A stretch of 60,000 bases of DNA from Takakia lepidozioides. Lineage: Eukaryota > Streptophyta > Takakiopsida > Takakiales > Takakiaceae. Location of the stretch: contig CM060734.1 of assembly GCA_030704615.1 (NCBI GenBank), positions 5,086,001 to 5,146,000 on the forward strand, in the 5' to 3' direction. Shown here piece by piece: positions 35,086 to 47,363 of this stretch. Each line of letters begins with the position of its first letter. Position 1 is the stretch's first letter. The translations under genes were made by a program, and so were the position numbers. Below the pieces are notes generated by a model that was not told where the DNA came from, did no database searches, and was given only the letters and a program-made list of their open reading frames with translations.

Positions 35086-35773
35086 TCAACCCCGCCGCCC
35101 CTCTCCTCTGCCAACACACAATCCGCAAACTTCCCACAGACGCACACGCAGGGATGCATCCCTCGCATATGAAACTTCACTTCTGGAAAGGAAAGAACGT
35201 GAACAAGTGGACCCTAACCCTAAGAACCGGGCGTCACCGGTCACAGGTCCCGAAATCATGCCCGATATGACCGGAACGTGGCTGAAATGACCGGGTGGGC
35301 CCGGTCCCGCATTCCCACGCGTCGCAACCAGCAGCGTTGCCACTTTTGGCTGGCCACGTTGCTCGCGTCGATTAGAGAGTGTGGAGGTGCAGACGGAGGG
35401 AATTCTTTGAGAGACACGGAGAGATTCGAGGAGTGGGTGTGGGGTGGGGGTAGACTAGGAAAGGGAGGGATACGGAAGTAGATTGCGTGATCTCCTTTGA
35501 TCACCAATTTGTATCTTTTTTCTCTTCGGAATTGTAGCTGTGATTCAGGGGAGTTCGGCTACGGGCTGTGACACTCGACCTGATTTGGCATTTGAACATG
35601 CGGTCTGGGGAGAGAGAGATTCAGTGCTTAAACCTAGATTCTGGTAGACTGTTTGTATATCTGGCTGTCATCTGTTTTGCTCTTCTTGGTTTCTCGGTCG
35701 GTATGTGCGATCTTCATTGTTTCTTCGTCACTTGTCTTTGTGCGTCTACATGTAGATTTACATCCTGAATTTT
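35086..35773. promoter_or_regulatory. Divergent intergenic region between gamma-SNAP and TAPT1-like gene
   Basis: These 688 bp separate two divergent start codons and must contain both promoters and 5' UTRs. The gamma-SNAP-proximal half is GC-rich (around 35090-35460) and the other half T-rich. I see no TATA box I would defend. Transcription start sites cannot be placed from the sequence. Confidence 0.5.
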
Positions 35774-38700
35774 TTGATTGTCACTATGCCGTCCAGAGGG
35801 TCACGACGAAGTATTTCGTTTGAGCTGCTGGCCAATGACAGCCCGGGCGATGGAGAAAGTGCGTTCAATGCGACGGAAAACAGTCAAACAGTGGAGGAGA
35901 AAGCTGACAGACCGCGGAGGAAGAGACGCAAGAGCAAGAGCCGGAAGGCGATGAGTGATACCCTCGGTGCGTTGAGTGATGCGATCCGTGGCGCAATTGG
36001 AGAGCTGAATGGAGATCCTGTAGCACCAGACATCTCTAGTCATTTTAGTGACTCGGCTCTGAATGAGTTGATGAGTACCCGTGAAGATGAAGCCTTGGGA
36101 GATGAAGGCATGGATTCCGTTCGTATTTTGTCGGATCCCCCAAAAGACTCACTTCGTGGGGATGGTTCTCCTTTGCCAGACGTAAAGAAACAGTCTCACA
36201 CTGCGGATGTAAAACAGAGTTTTTCTCTTAAGAGCCTTGCATCTGTCGACCCTCTGCTCCGGCCGGTTGACCAAATCGTCGAAGATGGTTTCAGAGGCTT
36301 TAAGGCTGCTTCGAGGGATACAACATCCCTTGAGCCTCAATCGAATGAAAAAGCCACAGAAAAGAATCCTGGAGGAGAGGATTTTCCAAGTACCAACGGC
36401 CTCCAATATTCTGCTATCTCTGATCCCAAATCATTCGGTTATTTTGCAAACAATTATGAGAAATCATCTCGGATGCCTCCACCCCGTGGCTCTGAAGCAA
36501 GACAGTCTGAAGCAATTACGCCACATGTCGCCTCAGTCAATGGAGGTACTAGAGAGCCTGTTTTTCCTCTCGGATCCCCACGCCCTCTAGCAGAGCTGAG
36601 GCAGCGGCCTTTGGAGAGAAGTGTGGAAAGTACAGTCCAGGAAAATGGCGTGGAAGCAGGCAAGGGAAGTTTGAGCAGAGCAGTTTCTTTGAAATGGCAA
36701 CAGCGTACTGCAGATCCAAGCTATTTAGGGCGTGTGGATGAGATTGCACATCCTGGGTATAGAACTCCATCGCCCGGCCGGCCTCCTTTGGCAACCTTCG
36801 CAACTCCACAGTTGACAGAATGGGACCGTTTGATGACTGCTAACTCTGAATGTAAGGTCATCACCTCCCCAGGATCACACGCATACAAACAGTGAAGGAA
36901 CAAAAAGGGGGAGGACTCCAAATCTGGTCAAATCTAGTGGGCTCTGCTTTGATCTGCACATGAGCAACATTAGGCCAATTTGGAGGGCATAGAGGGCTGT
37001 GGCCAGCTATCGTTCAATAGCTGTTGACCACGATGTATGTTTTGTGCCTAACCAGGAACTTAGGGTTTAAGGATTTATCATTCCAATATAGGATAGTAAT
37101 TATACTTGTGCATGAACAGATCCAGCAACAGTTGATTTATCTCCAATAAGGTATCTGCGGGGAGAAGTCGAACGGGGCAGCACCCTTGAGCATCACACAT
37201 CCGCCGGAATTGAGCAGAAGCGTGAGCGCGTGTACAATACCATGTTCCATGTGCCATGGCGGTGTGAGCTGGTGTGTAAGAAACCTGTGTTGCAATGGTG
37301 AAAATTCCCTGCCTTCAGTTTTCATTTCATATTAGGTTTATGGTTGATTTGTGTACAGGGTGCACAATGACATGAAAGTGTGAAATAGAATCTGCACCTC
37401 CCATTCTCCAACACTGTCCCGAAAAGTTAGAGCTAAAGAGAACCATATGGGTGTCTGGTGAATACAGGATGTAAGGAAAACAGTGTTTCCATTTTTGCAT
37501 CAATTTTGCATGGTAGATGATATTCATATTTGCTGTCGCTCTGTACAATAATAGGGTGACAATGAGCACAAACATGTGGGGATTGGATGCAGCTCATCGA
37601 TGTGGGGTTCTTTGTGTGCCTGGACTCCTTCCTTTCCCTCTTCACAGTCATGCCTGCCAGAATTGTGATGTTTACATGGCAGCGTCTTGTGCACTGGAGG
37701 TGAGTGATGTCTTCTGCAAGGTCAGAAAGCAGTGGTGGCAAACAAGTTCAGATCTGCCAATCTGAAAGTTAAAAATGTCTTCAGGACATGTACGGACAAA
37801 CGTTGCATTTTCTGTGGCCTCAGAAAGGTGTTGCTGGGGACTTCTAGCCAGTTACCGTCTTGTCCTTCTGAGGACTTGGCATTAAAATGTTGCTTGGTAG
37901 TTTACATAGCAATTCATGCAGAAGGTTTAGCATCTCTTTTGTCTATGTGAAAGCTGCCATAACATCAAATATCTGTGTGTATAGGCCTTACCAATGTGGT
38001 TGTGCTGATTTGTCTGATTTGTTTGGCACATGTGTGTCTAACCCTACAGTATTGATTACAGATGTGTCAGTAAGCACATCAGCTTTAAAAGTTAGGCTGA
38101 GAAACCTGACAATGTTGTGGGCAGGCAGTTTCAGAGACCATATGCTGCTGAGCTATCTGACTTTAGCTCCTTAATCGTACTTGTGATGGGTGTTGCGGTT
38201 CTTCAGCAAGCTGGTAAAACACTGTACCCTGCTGCATATTTTTATGAGCTGTGATGTAATTATCTTGAACATGTAGACAAGATGTCTGAATAACCTCACA
38301 TTGGTTACCAGCATCTCTCGTCAATTCCGAAGATAAGTACTGTTTGGAGCACATTCTTTGTCAGTAACGGCTTGACATTAGAAAGCCATTAGAGTCTGTC
38401 ATCTCTGTGGAGATTACCTTGACACCCTGGAGATGGGGTGGAAGGTGAATTTTTCTGGGTCCCATTTGATGAGGAAGATGTGCTTGTGGCAGCAGAGTCA
38501 GCTTCTTCAGTGGTTTTTGGAAACAAACAATTCATTTAGGCAGAGCTCAGGGGCATCATTCTCACTCAGAAATGTTGGGGTTGCAGACATCAGTTTCATT
38601 TATCACTATATCCGGGGCCAGGCTACCATTAAGCTCTATGTTGTCTTCAATGTCCTTGAGGTCTGTCTTCCTCCATAAGCTCTTTGGGCCTCCCATAGAC

Positions 38701-41700
38701 ATAATATATGTCTGTCTTCTCCTCCCTCTTTCTTCTCTCTCTTTCTGGGCCTCTGGCCGTTCGCACTGAACCTCATGATAAGTGCGGTGTTTGGAGAAGA
38801 AACCCTTTCCAAGCCCACCACGTATGGACTCAGCTGGCCTTGGGCAGCAACAAGGTTGTTAATGCCTGTGGCTACCTTGCCTCCGGCAGGTGGGGTTGTT
38901 TCCACTTTCTCTGCGTGGGCTCGAAATTTTCTATACCAGGCTACTACTTTCCAAATCTTCAATGGAAAAGGAATCGCTTTTCCATTTGATACGGGCAACA
39001 TCGACCCACCCGGTTCACTGTGCTCTTTTGAAGGCTTCTCATGTGCCACATGCAGTTTGTTCGGAGCCTACCTTTTAAGTGTCTGCTGTGGCTAGTTCCA
39101 GTATGATCTCATATGTACTAGTGAGCTCAAACCCCACAATTGGCTCCTGTTGGGACTAGCAACTGGGGCCGTCGCACATAGCTATATAAGTGGTATTCCC
39201 CGACATTCCTTTTCAGATGTCAACTGGATCTCCATTTCTCATTGTTGGTCGCCTGGACTGTTTTTCCTGTTTTATGTGTCATGGAGGAATCTGAGGGTTA
39301 TAATGGTTGTAATTTCAGTTACCTCATGTAGCATAGGAGACATTGGCATACTCACTTATGGGGTGGATTTGTAATGCTTGAGTGAATTGCAGATCTTTGA
39401 CAAGCTGTGCCAGTCATTTGGAGGAGACGTGTTGCAGGTGCTGATCAATTCAGCAGTTGCTGTAGGGGATTGTCCTTCAGATAGACTGATCAAGGAGTGG
39501 GCACAGTTCTGTCTGGACCAGGGCATTGCAATTTTCTCTTTCTATATCCTCTTTCTTCCTAGCTAGTGTCTTCAGTCATAGTAATTTCTGGATGGGAGGT
39601 GTATGCTCAACTTTGGATTTGAGAGGCCTAGAGCTCCAACCATGGTTCGTGGGTGTCTTGCTGACATTGGGGACTCTCTTTGGTGCCACTAGTTTTTCCA
39701 GGCTAATCTTGCATTTTCCAGGGGTGTTCTTTCTGGAAGATGTCTGTGAGAGATGTGTAACCTGTTGCAAGAAATCTACACATCATGGCCTAGTATTGAG
39801 TAATTAGTAGTTATCTCATGCCATGAACATGGCCAGTGAAAGGACTTTGCTTAGAGATTTTATGTGCAGGGATGGTACATTTGCTGGCCTTGACATCCAG
39901 GTGGGCACTGATGCACTCACTCATAATCATGTCGCAAGCCATCACAGTGTCGGCTGCCATCAACTCTCAAAATAATGCGCTTCTCACACTTCTCATTTCA
40001 AATAATTTTGCGGAGATAAAGAGTAACGTGTTCAAGCGACTGGGCAAAGAGAATCTGCACAAAATGGCATATCATGGTAGGTCTCTTAATCACTCCTGTC
40101 TATGTTGGCAAGAGCATAAAGTATGGAACAGGTTTGCAAGAGGTAAGAGCTCGTGTAGGACTGCAATTTTGAATGTTTGTGAGGTCTCGTTAGCTTTTGG
40201 GAGTGGCCGGGATTTCTGGGGCTTGCTATTCTGGGGGAGAAGTTGTCCAAGCCCTGCCCACAAATTAGGCATGCCTCGTCTTCTTTTGGACTGTGAGGTT
40301 GGATTTTCGAGATGCATGAGGTGTTGTTGACTGGAGATGGGTGTGGTGGTTGTAATTTTGGGCCAGATACGGTGGAGCGATTCCACATTATGGCACATCT
40401 GTTGTTTGTTTTAGCACAAAACTTTCAGAACAGTGAGGATGCCTGGGTGTTGAGTTTCGCTTATGTACGTGCTATATTCCATGGTATCTGGTTTCCTTGT
40501 TTCGCTTCCACAGAGAGCTTCATGATACCACTAGCTCAATATTTCCCCCCCGTGGGGCATGTGAATGACGTCTGCGCAAATACATCCTTAAGGATGTTCA
40601 AATCTATGCATGACTGGTTGAAATTCTTATGTCTTCTTCTATAGTCATTCATAGGCCACTGGTTCTGCACACTAATTTGTGAAGTTGTCATGCCGGAATT
40701 ACAGAATGCAGGGATGGTGTTGTTGTGCGAAATTCTGGTAGATGTAATTAAGCATGCGTTTTTGGCCAAATTCAATGAGATAAAGCCTGCTGCTTACTCA
40801 GAATTTCTCCAGGCACTTTGCAAGCAGGTAAGGCCTCTCACACACAATTCCTGGTGCTGAAATGGGGACGAGCTGGTCATCTCTTTGTCTATGTGTAAGT
40901 TGGATGCTTTCGCAGGTAGTGGCTTTAGAAATGTTCGTCAAATGCCCTGGGTTATGCTTGTACTACAATCTAGCTATCTGACAAACAGCTGAAAAATCTG
41001 CAGATGTAGTCTTTGCGAAGCTCTTGCTCAAGTCTTCAAACTTCTTTTAACCCTCTTAAACTCACGTTAATCATGGATGTTGCAAGTCAGACGCTGAACA
41101 GTCAATCACATGAAGTGCACAAGACTCTCCTGTTTGTGCCACTGGCGCCTGCTTGTGTGGTATGCTCTTCCTCCTCATGATTCCTTAGGAAGATGATTTG
41201 TGCTTGCCCTTGACAGCTTGCTTTCTCCTTTCTGGCCTTCTCTTTATCACTTGTGCTCATGCTGGAAATGTAGGTAGAGCTGGACAAACCATCTGAGCTT
41301 TTCATCAGGTTCTCAGTGGCTTAAGGCAAGATAGAGTGTCTTCCGGATTCTGACTCTCCAAGGGTTTTCCATACTGTGTTTTGGTCTGTCACCTACTTGA
41401 GTGTGAGCTCTATAGTTTCTTTATCCGTACATAATACACAGTCACCAGGAAATGCTGGGCAATACCACGCTTATCGTACCTTGTGGCTGGAATTCAATCT
41501 GTGAGAGGATATTCACTCAAGCCGTTGCGATCTACTCAAACCAGTCTCTGGTTTGGCAATAACTTCTAAATGCACATGGGATGCCTGCAGGTTTTGAGAG
41601 TATTGATCCCACTCTATGCTACATTCCTTCCTGCGGGACCCTTCTGGCGACGATGGATTGGAATATTGTTTCTTGGGGGAGGTACTTACGTCATCCTTCT

Positions 41701-41797
41701 TGCCTTAAAGATACTGGTGGGCCTGGGCTTGCAAATGCATGCCGTTTGGTACCTAAAACGATGTCGGTTTAAAGAAGGCCATCCTCATGCAGACTGA
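35774..41797 (+). CDS. TAPT1/POD1-family ER membrane protein
   Basis: Eleven exons join in frame to 771 aa: 35774-36851, 37120-37271, 37593-37699, 38125-38213, 38587-38660, 39393-39543, 39909-40076, 40367-40464, 40705-40827, 41091-41159, 41591-41797 (stop TGA). Met at 35786 is an equally good start. The family includes human TAPT1 and Arabidopsis POD1, multi-pass ER membrane proteins (POD1 acts in pollen-tube guidance). Exon 1 carries the plant N-terminal RRSISFELL motif, a basic KADRPRRKRRKSKSRKA stretch and a long disordered region. Exons 2-11 carry the conserved core: KRERVYNTMFHVPWRCEL, IDVGFFVCLDSFLSL, ADISFIYHYIRGQATIKLYV, IFDKLCQSFGGDVLQ, NNFAEIKSNVFKRL, FLAKFNEIKPAAYSEFL and FVPLAPACV. 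Ten junctions are consistent in phase. Intron 6 is of the AT-AC type. The exon 1 frame runs past the true donor to a stop at 36893 and should not be read as a short protein. Confidence 0.93.
39544..39908 (+). other. AT-AC (U12-type) intron 6 of the TAPT1-like gene
   Basis: The intron starts ATATCCTCTT (U12 AT-AC consensus ATATCCTT) and ends in AC at 39907-39908. CCTTGAC at 39888-39894 matches the U12 branch-point consensus, with the branch A 15 nt from the 3' end. This splice keeps frame (T|TG, Leu) and gives nine residues between the conserved DQ and HS, as in the family. No GT donor exists between the conserved exon end and the next in-frame stop. Confidence 0.85.
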
Positions 41798-42531
41798 GTG
41801 CATGTCTCTGTTCCACCTCTTTAGGAATGACTTGGGAGGTTGAGGCTGCATTTGATCACACAGTAAGCAGCATGATATACTGTGTCTCTTGTCTTTGCTT
41901 TATCGCACACTGGTGTCTGAAAATTCGCTCTGGGTGGACAGCAGATTATAGACATAATATTTTTAAAATGTAGTGGTCCATTCAAGTCTTGAGTGAATTC
42001 AATTCTTTCATTGTAGCATGAAGCGCCCGGATTTGTGTTTCTTTAAGAAGCATCAACTATTCAGTTGGGTGTATCATGTTCTTGTGCAACTGTCTGTGGG
42101 TGCTCAAAGGTTTCCTAGTATCTTACTGTTTAGTAATTTCGTCTGAACAACTGCTAGTCAGTGTTATATCACTGGTGAACAGTAGGTTGAGAAACATCCA
42201 TCTTGAGTAGCTTAGAAAAGTACTTAGTTTCAATATTCATATTATATTCATATTGAAACTAACCTACAAAGTTATTTGATATTATCATACAATGCCAGTT
42301 GAATGTACTACATATGCATCTACCACAGAGAATGTATTGAACTTATGTAAGATACTTGTATGCCATTTTATTGCATATAAGAATAAGGCCAATCTCATGT
42401 ACAAGAAATACAGCAATTGATATAGGAAACAATGATGAGGCAACTGTTGTGTTTCCCTCTTAGCCTACTACAGCTTCCTTAACAGCTGAGGCTACAGCTT
42501 TGACTTTAGAAACAACTGCATCGACCAGAGG
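41798..42531. other. Convergent intergenic region
   Basis: This AT-rich stretch lies between the stop codons of two convergent genes and is probably the two 3' UTRs. ATTCATATTATATTCATATTG near 42233-42255 is a small imperfect repeat. No gene is seen. Confidence 0.5.
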
Positions 42532-45500
42532 CTAATCTGTGTAGCCCTTCTCATCACTGTGGGGGTTCTTGCCATACCAAAACTTCACATCCATGCCACC
42601 TGGATTGAGTTCCTGTCCTGCAGCTAGCAAATCTGGCAGGTTTGCATTTGCCAGAAACAATACCCCAAAGGCAACCAGGTCTGCTGTGCCGCCTGCGACG
42701 TACTCCTCTGCCTGCATGGCAACGGCAAGATATCGAGGGCCTTACAGCAAGGGCCTTCACTCAGGAGTGGCTCAGGCTGCAATGCAGACAAACTAAACCT
42801 CCTGACAAGGTAGAATCGAAACTGCACCAGCCCCCAGCCAGGATGAGGGTAACAGGGGCAAAGTATGTCTTTGTATTCCCAGGTTGCAATACAGCCCCAA
42901 GATCTCTTTGCTGCATTTGACAACTTGGAAGCAAATGCAGTTCTTGATGGCAATCACAGCAAGCATCTGTTGTTGATTTTGCATCATACTGCATCTGGCC
43001 TTCCAGATATGCCACAGTGCATCCCAAATGAAACATCCACAGACACTGCTACTTTGCCGGAGATTTCAGAATGACAGCCTCTCTAATGATAGAGCTACTT
43101 CAAGGCGCATAGCATCAGCATCTTTTCAATGCAGGAGAATCAAACTAAAAATAGGATACGTATGTGAAGTTAGTTGCCAGAAGAGGGGGACTAACCTTTT
43201 CAGGTGACAAGCCACCATTGATCATCAGAGTCCCTTTAAAATGTTTGCGGAAGAACTGCCATATGTCCGTGTCAAAGTGTGGCTTTGATAGTCCGGCGAA
43301 ACTGTATAAATACGCAATCAGTACCATAGACTTCATCAGAAACTCAGCCCTGATAAAGTTCCTTTCTAACAAGTGACCACACAGGAGCAGGGATTCCCCT
43401 GCAGAGCTCTCTGCTTTTACCTTTGTGGAGTAGAGTGTGTTACCAGCAATGGTGGTGATACAAAAATTGGATTGTAATGTGGTCATTTTGCCTACATTAC
43501 TGAGTTTAAAGGCACTTACCACTTTAGCTTGTTATCACACTTGCTTTGAGTCGGTATTCCAACTGCACACCGCGGGCTGTGATAGAGCTATTCTCGCAAT
43601 TCCAGTTGAGGCCTAGATTGGAAAGAACTTGGAGGGGTTAGAACCAGTAGGGTCTATTCACCAAACATTATCCAGCCAAAGTATCAATGCTTCAAAGTTA
43701 GTTCTTTTGGGATCTCTATCTGTATCCACATCTCTTAGGTTTCTCCCTGAATCGCTTTGATGCATTAGAGGAAACAAAAGAGGTACCTGAAGTAAGGGGC
43801 GTAGTTAAGGCTGGAGAGGCACACATAGGCAAGGTTCCTCTTCTCCAACTCAGGCCCCAAGTAAGCTAACTGCTCCTTTGAGTCATCCTCGGGCTCAACG
43901 AGGTCACTGAAAGTTATTCCCTGCTGCAGCTTGATCGCAACTTTACCTGCCCCTATGGCCTCAACACAGGCATCTATTACCTGCACCCATTGAATAAACC
44001 ACAAAGATAGTTTTTGCAGTTGAGTTCATCAGAAGGCAGTGATGAGAAATGCAAGACATCCTTTTGGCTGAATGCATCAGACATTACCACACATGTGCAT
44101 GAAGCAATAATAAAAAAGTATAAACCCCTTTGAGGAGAAAGAAAGAAAGAGATAGAGGCTGCCAGGAGAGAGAGAGGGGGGAGACTGAAGAGAGACAGAC
44201 CTCAAGGACAAATCGTGCACGATTCTGAACGCTGCCACCGTATTGATCAGTCCGCAGATTGGTCGCCTTGGCCAGAAACTTCTGCAGCAAGTACCCATTT
44301 CCTGCACCCAAGACCAATCCAACAGTCCAGGAACAATCTGTGAGCCCGGTGTAAGTACCAGTGTGTGTTTCCATATAATGAGTACATTCTCTCATTGGTC
44401 TTCCTCAAACACAATGTGACTGTAATTAATAAGGGCAGCTAGAGTTAAGGTCAATTTCAAAAGTGGATGGTATGGCTGGGAGTGAGCTCCTGCAGGATCT
44501 TGATGAGATTATTGGGATAGATGGGGTTTCATCCCACAGAGTGACTGTCTGTAAGAGGCATCTACAAGGGAAATGCCCTACATTAAACAGTGCTCCTCAC
44601 TCCTGCAAAGGGAAGATGGGGATGTACCACAGTTGATGATGCCTTGAGAGAAGATGAAATTATCATCACATGCCCTATATACTAGCCTTTCGTGACTCAA
44701 AAATGGCACACTTTCAAGCAACAATGAAGAACAAGGTCGCAACGACAGCACACCTCCATGCAATTCAATGCCGTCAAAGCCCACCTCGATGGCTTGCTTT
44801 GCGGCTTCCACATACTCTGTAACAACCCCCGGAATTTCTTCTGTTTCCAGGGCCCGGGGCTCCTCATGTGGAGCCTGCATTGTACCAGCAGGTGAGAGCT
44901 CCTACTAGCATGTCCTAGCCCCATGATTCCAATCCATGCACGTACCGGGAAATACTATTGCTGGGTATGACGTTCGGAAGATACACCCCACTACATTTTG
45001 ATTGCTTCAGCCTTGCAGCTGTACGATTCGCATTGCTTGGATAGTTTCAGAAACCTTATTACCCCCCACATTGATGCATTTTCAAGAATTCAGGAAGACC
45101 AGAGAGACAACATCACCAATAACACCACCTTAGAGGGCTCTGTTCCCTACTATCTCCTGCCTCCTCCATATTCTGGGGCACTACATTCCTTTTTCTTAAT
45201 TGGTTGCCAGTTTTTCTGTTATATTTTCTCTGGCTAGAAGTAAAACTCATAGTGAGGTATGTACCTTTCCACCCTTGATGTGCACAAGCCCGCTCATCTT
45301 GACTGCCGATGGGGCCACTGGAAGTTGGTTATTCGGAAGCAGTGATGAGTGTGAGACACGGCCTGCGTGCATTATCTGGCAGTAGATAAAACCACCCTTT
45401 CGGTGGATCTCTTCTACAACCAGCGTCCATCCCTCAAGGTGCGCATCAGTGTACAACCCTGGCGCTCGGATATAGCCCCTCCCATTGGCAGATGGAGCAG

Positions 45501-45870
45501 TACCATCAAGCTCTTAACAGTCAGGAGCAAAGAGCAGCCAATCAACAGGATAGTATCTTCACACCACCCCAATCAGAAACTAGTCTCTCAGGGCAGCCCA
45601 TCCCCTGCCCCCACCTTTTGTCTCTGTCATGTGACAATCTCATTCATATCAAATTAAGAAATGTAAGGTGGCATATTGAGCAGGGGTAGACCTTCTGCGA
45701 CGATAAGGCCTCCTTCTGATGTGCGCTGAGAATAGTACTTCTTGTTCAAGTCTCGGGCTGCCTCTGTGATGGGATCATTCCCAGGTCCGGGTCATTGCTG
45801 ACATGACCACCCTATGTTTCAAAGTTATGTCACCTACTGGTGTAGGTGAGAGCAGATTGTCGTACCCCAT
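42532..45870 (-). CDS. Old Yellow Enzyme family FMN alkene reductase (frame break in exon 1)
   Basis: Seven exons on the minus strand: 45870-45692, 45512-45265, 44874-44754, 44301-44201, 43980-43787, 43301-43196, 42711-42532. They give about 376 aa, the usual family size, if two missing bases in exon 1 are allowed for. OYE enzymes reduce activated C=C bonds with NAD(P)H through FMN. Visible motifs are [63 protein letters not shown] (the substrate-binding pair is His...Asn), [28 protein letters not shown] and [17 protein letters not shown]. After MTR (about 45783-45790) the frame shifts to [18 protein letters not shown]; the net loss is 2 nt beside GG and CC runs. Everything else is intact, so this is either an assembly indel or a very young pseudogene. 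It is not clearly a plant OPR, which has His...His. No C-terminal peroxisomal SRL-type signal. Confidence 0.88.
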
Positions 45871-46507
45871 TGTACTATTTCTGCACCCCACACACACACA
45901 AAGTCGAGCCTCAATCGCTCCAAGTTTTCTGTCAAAAGGAGATTGTCAAAGCACTGTTGGTTGATGACTGGGGCACTGATGTGCTTGGTGCTCCCCTTAC
46001 CTTCAATGAGCTCCTGCTTCTACTTCACCAAAGATGAATCCAGGCACCACGAGAGAGAGAGAGAGAGAGCGCAAGACACTGTGAGTTTCAGGACTAGGGA
46101 AGTTTTCACCATGTGTAACTCACCACGACTTTGACCATTTGTGGACATCATTACAGTTCTCGTAGAGATCTACATGATCATGTTACTCACTACCACAAAA
46201 GTATTGCTAGTGACAGTTGCCAACTAGGTCTCAAAACGATGTAGCAATGCCCATTGTCTTGCTTGCATCCTCGTCAACTCCCTGGTCAACACCACCTCTA
46301 CCAGGGAAGATTAAAACATTACCGTTTACTACAATCCTGATTAGCTATGTCCTAGTCGACACTCCTGCGAGCAATACAGATGGTGGGGCGAAAAATCCAG
46401 TATAGAATATCCCACCCCTCTCCAGGTGCTCCCTCAGAAATTCCCTCAGGAATTCGGATTTTAGAAGAAGCAGGCTACGTGTACAATGACACTGTTCGTA
46501 GGTGCCT

Positions 46508-46545
<38 letters not shown>

Positions 46546-47340
46546 GGGGTAAGTAAGAGCTAGTACATGATGACGCTACTTTAGAGTTTATAGATGGACT
46601 TAGTAGGAGTAATTAGAAGCGCACACCCACCTTTCAGACTTCAAATCTATTGAAATCTCTTACACCTTTTTCTGCTCTCTACCGTCGACACCATCAAAGT
46701 AGTTGTACTCTATCTGTGTCTTCCATGTCTCTGTAAGCCTAATGCTCCTCCTCCTTTCCTTTCTTTGAGCCGCGGACGTTATAGAGTACCATTTCATTTC
46801 ATTTCATTTCTTATTATATCTCATCGCATTCAACTTAGAGCTACCGCGATCACAGTCACAAGAAACAAACTTGCGGCATAAGTCGCAGCTGTAATGCTTC
46901 AAGTCAACTGAGCTCCAATCTTCACACCACTCCTTGAATATTCTCCTTCCTCACACTACCAGCGAGCAAGAGCGCTCTCCATCGGTGGGAACTGGTATCT
47001 CGCAGTCCCGCTGCCTCCGAAGACACAGCTTCTCTATTGGCGATCCGATCCCAGGAACGGCAACGTCTGATGTCTGATCACGAATGCCCGCATCTCCGTC
47101 GTTTTCACAGTCTCCGACCTCCGCACTTTGTACTCTGCACGGCGCACTGTGTGAACTATCCCTCGCAGGATAGGTGTAGTGAAGCTTCGTCAGGCCTGTG
47201 CACTCGTGCCTATTTCCGTGGTACCAGATCCTATTTCCACCACATAGACACTCAAATCAAGGAATGCCTTCCCCCATATAGAGAGGGAGGTAACGAGGGA
47301 AAAGAAGGAAAGGGAGACTAGAAGGTACGCAACACAGAGC
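45871..47340. other. Upstream of the reductase; no gene recognised
   Basis: This region lies between the reductase start and the LINE. It contains GA microsatellites (46051-46069, 46511-46542) and a CATTT pentamer run (46793-46812). 46900-47330 is relatively GC-rich. I found neither a convincing protein frame nor the missing SKIP31 last exon here. Confidence 0.5.
46511..46542. repeat. (GA)n microsatellite
   Basis: This is an uninterrupted GA run of about 16 units. A shorter GA run is at 46051-46069. Confidence 0.95.
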
Positions 47341-47363
47341 TACAAATCCAAGTGGGTCTTTAT

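Noticed and set aside
36852-36895. Stop at 36893 as the end of a 373-aa protein
   Set aside because: A strong GTAAGG donor at 36852 joins in phase to exon 2, which continues the conserved TAPT1 core.
39836-39908. Exon start at 39836 or GT/GC-AG alternatives for TAPT1 exons 6-7
   Set aside because: A GC donor at 39529 with the AG at 39869 keeps frame but inserts about ten extra residues, and the acceptor at 39900 has no usable donor. The AT-AC splice fits frame and family spacing exactly.
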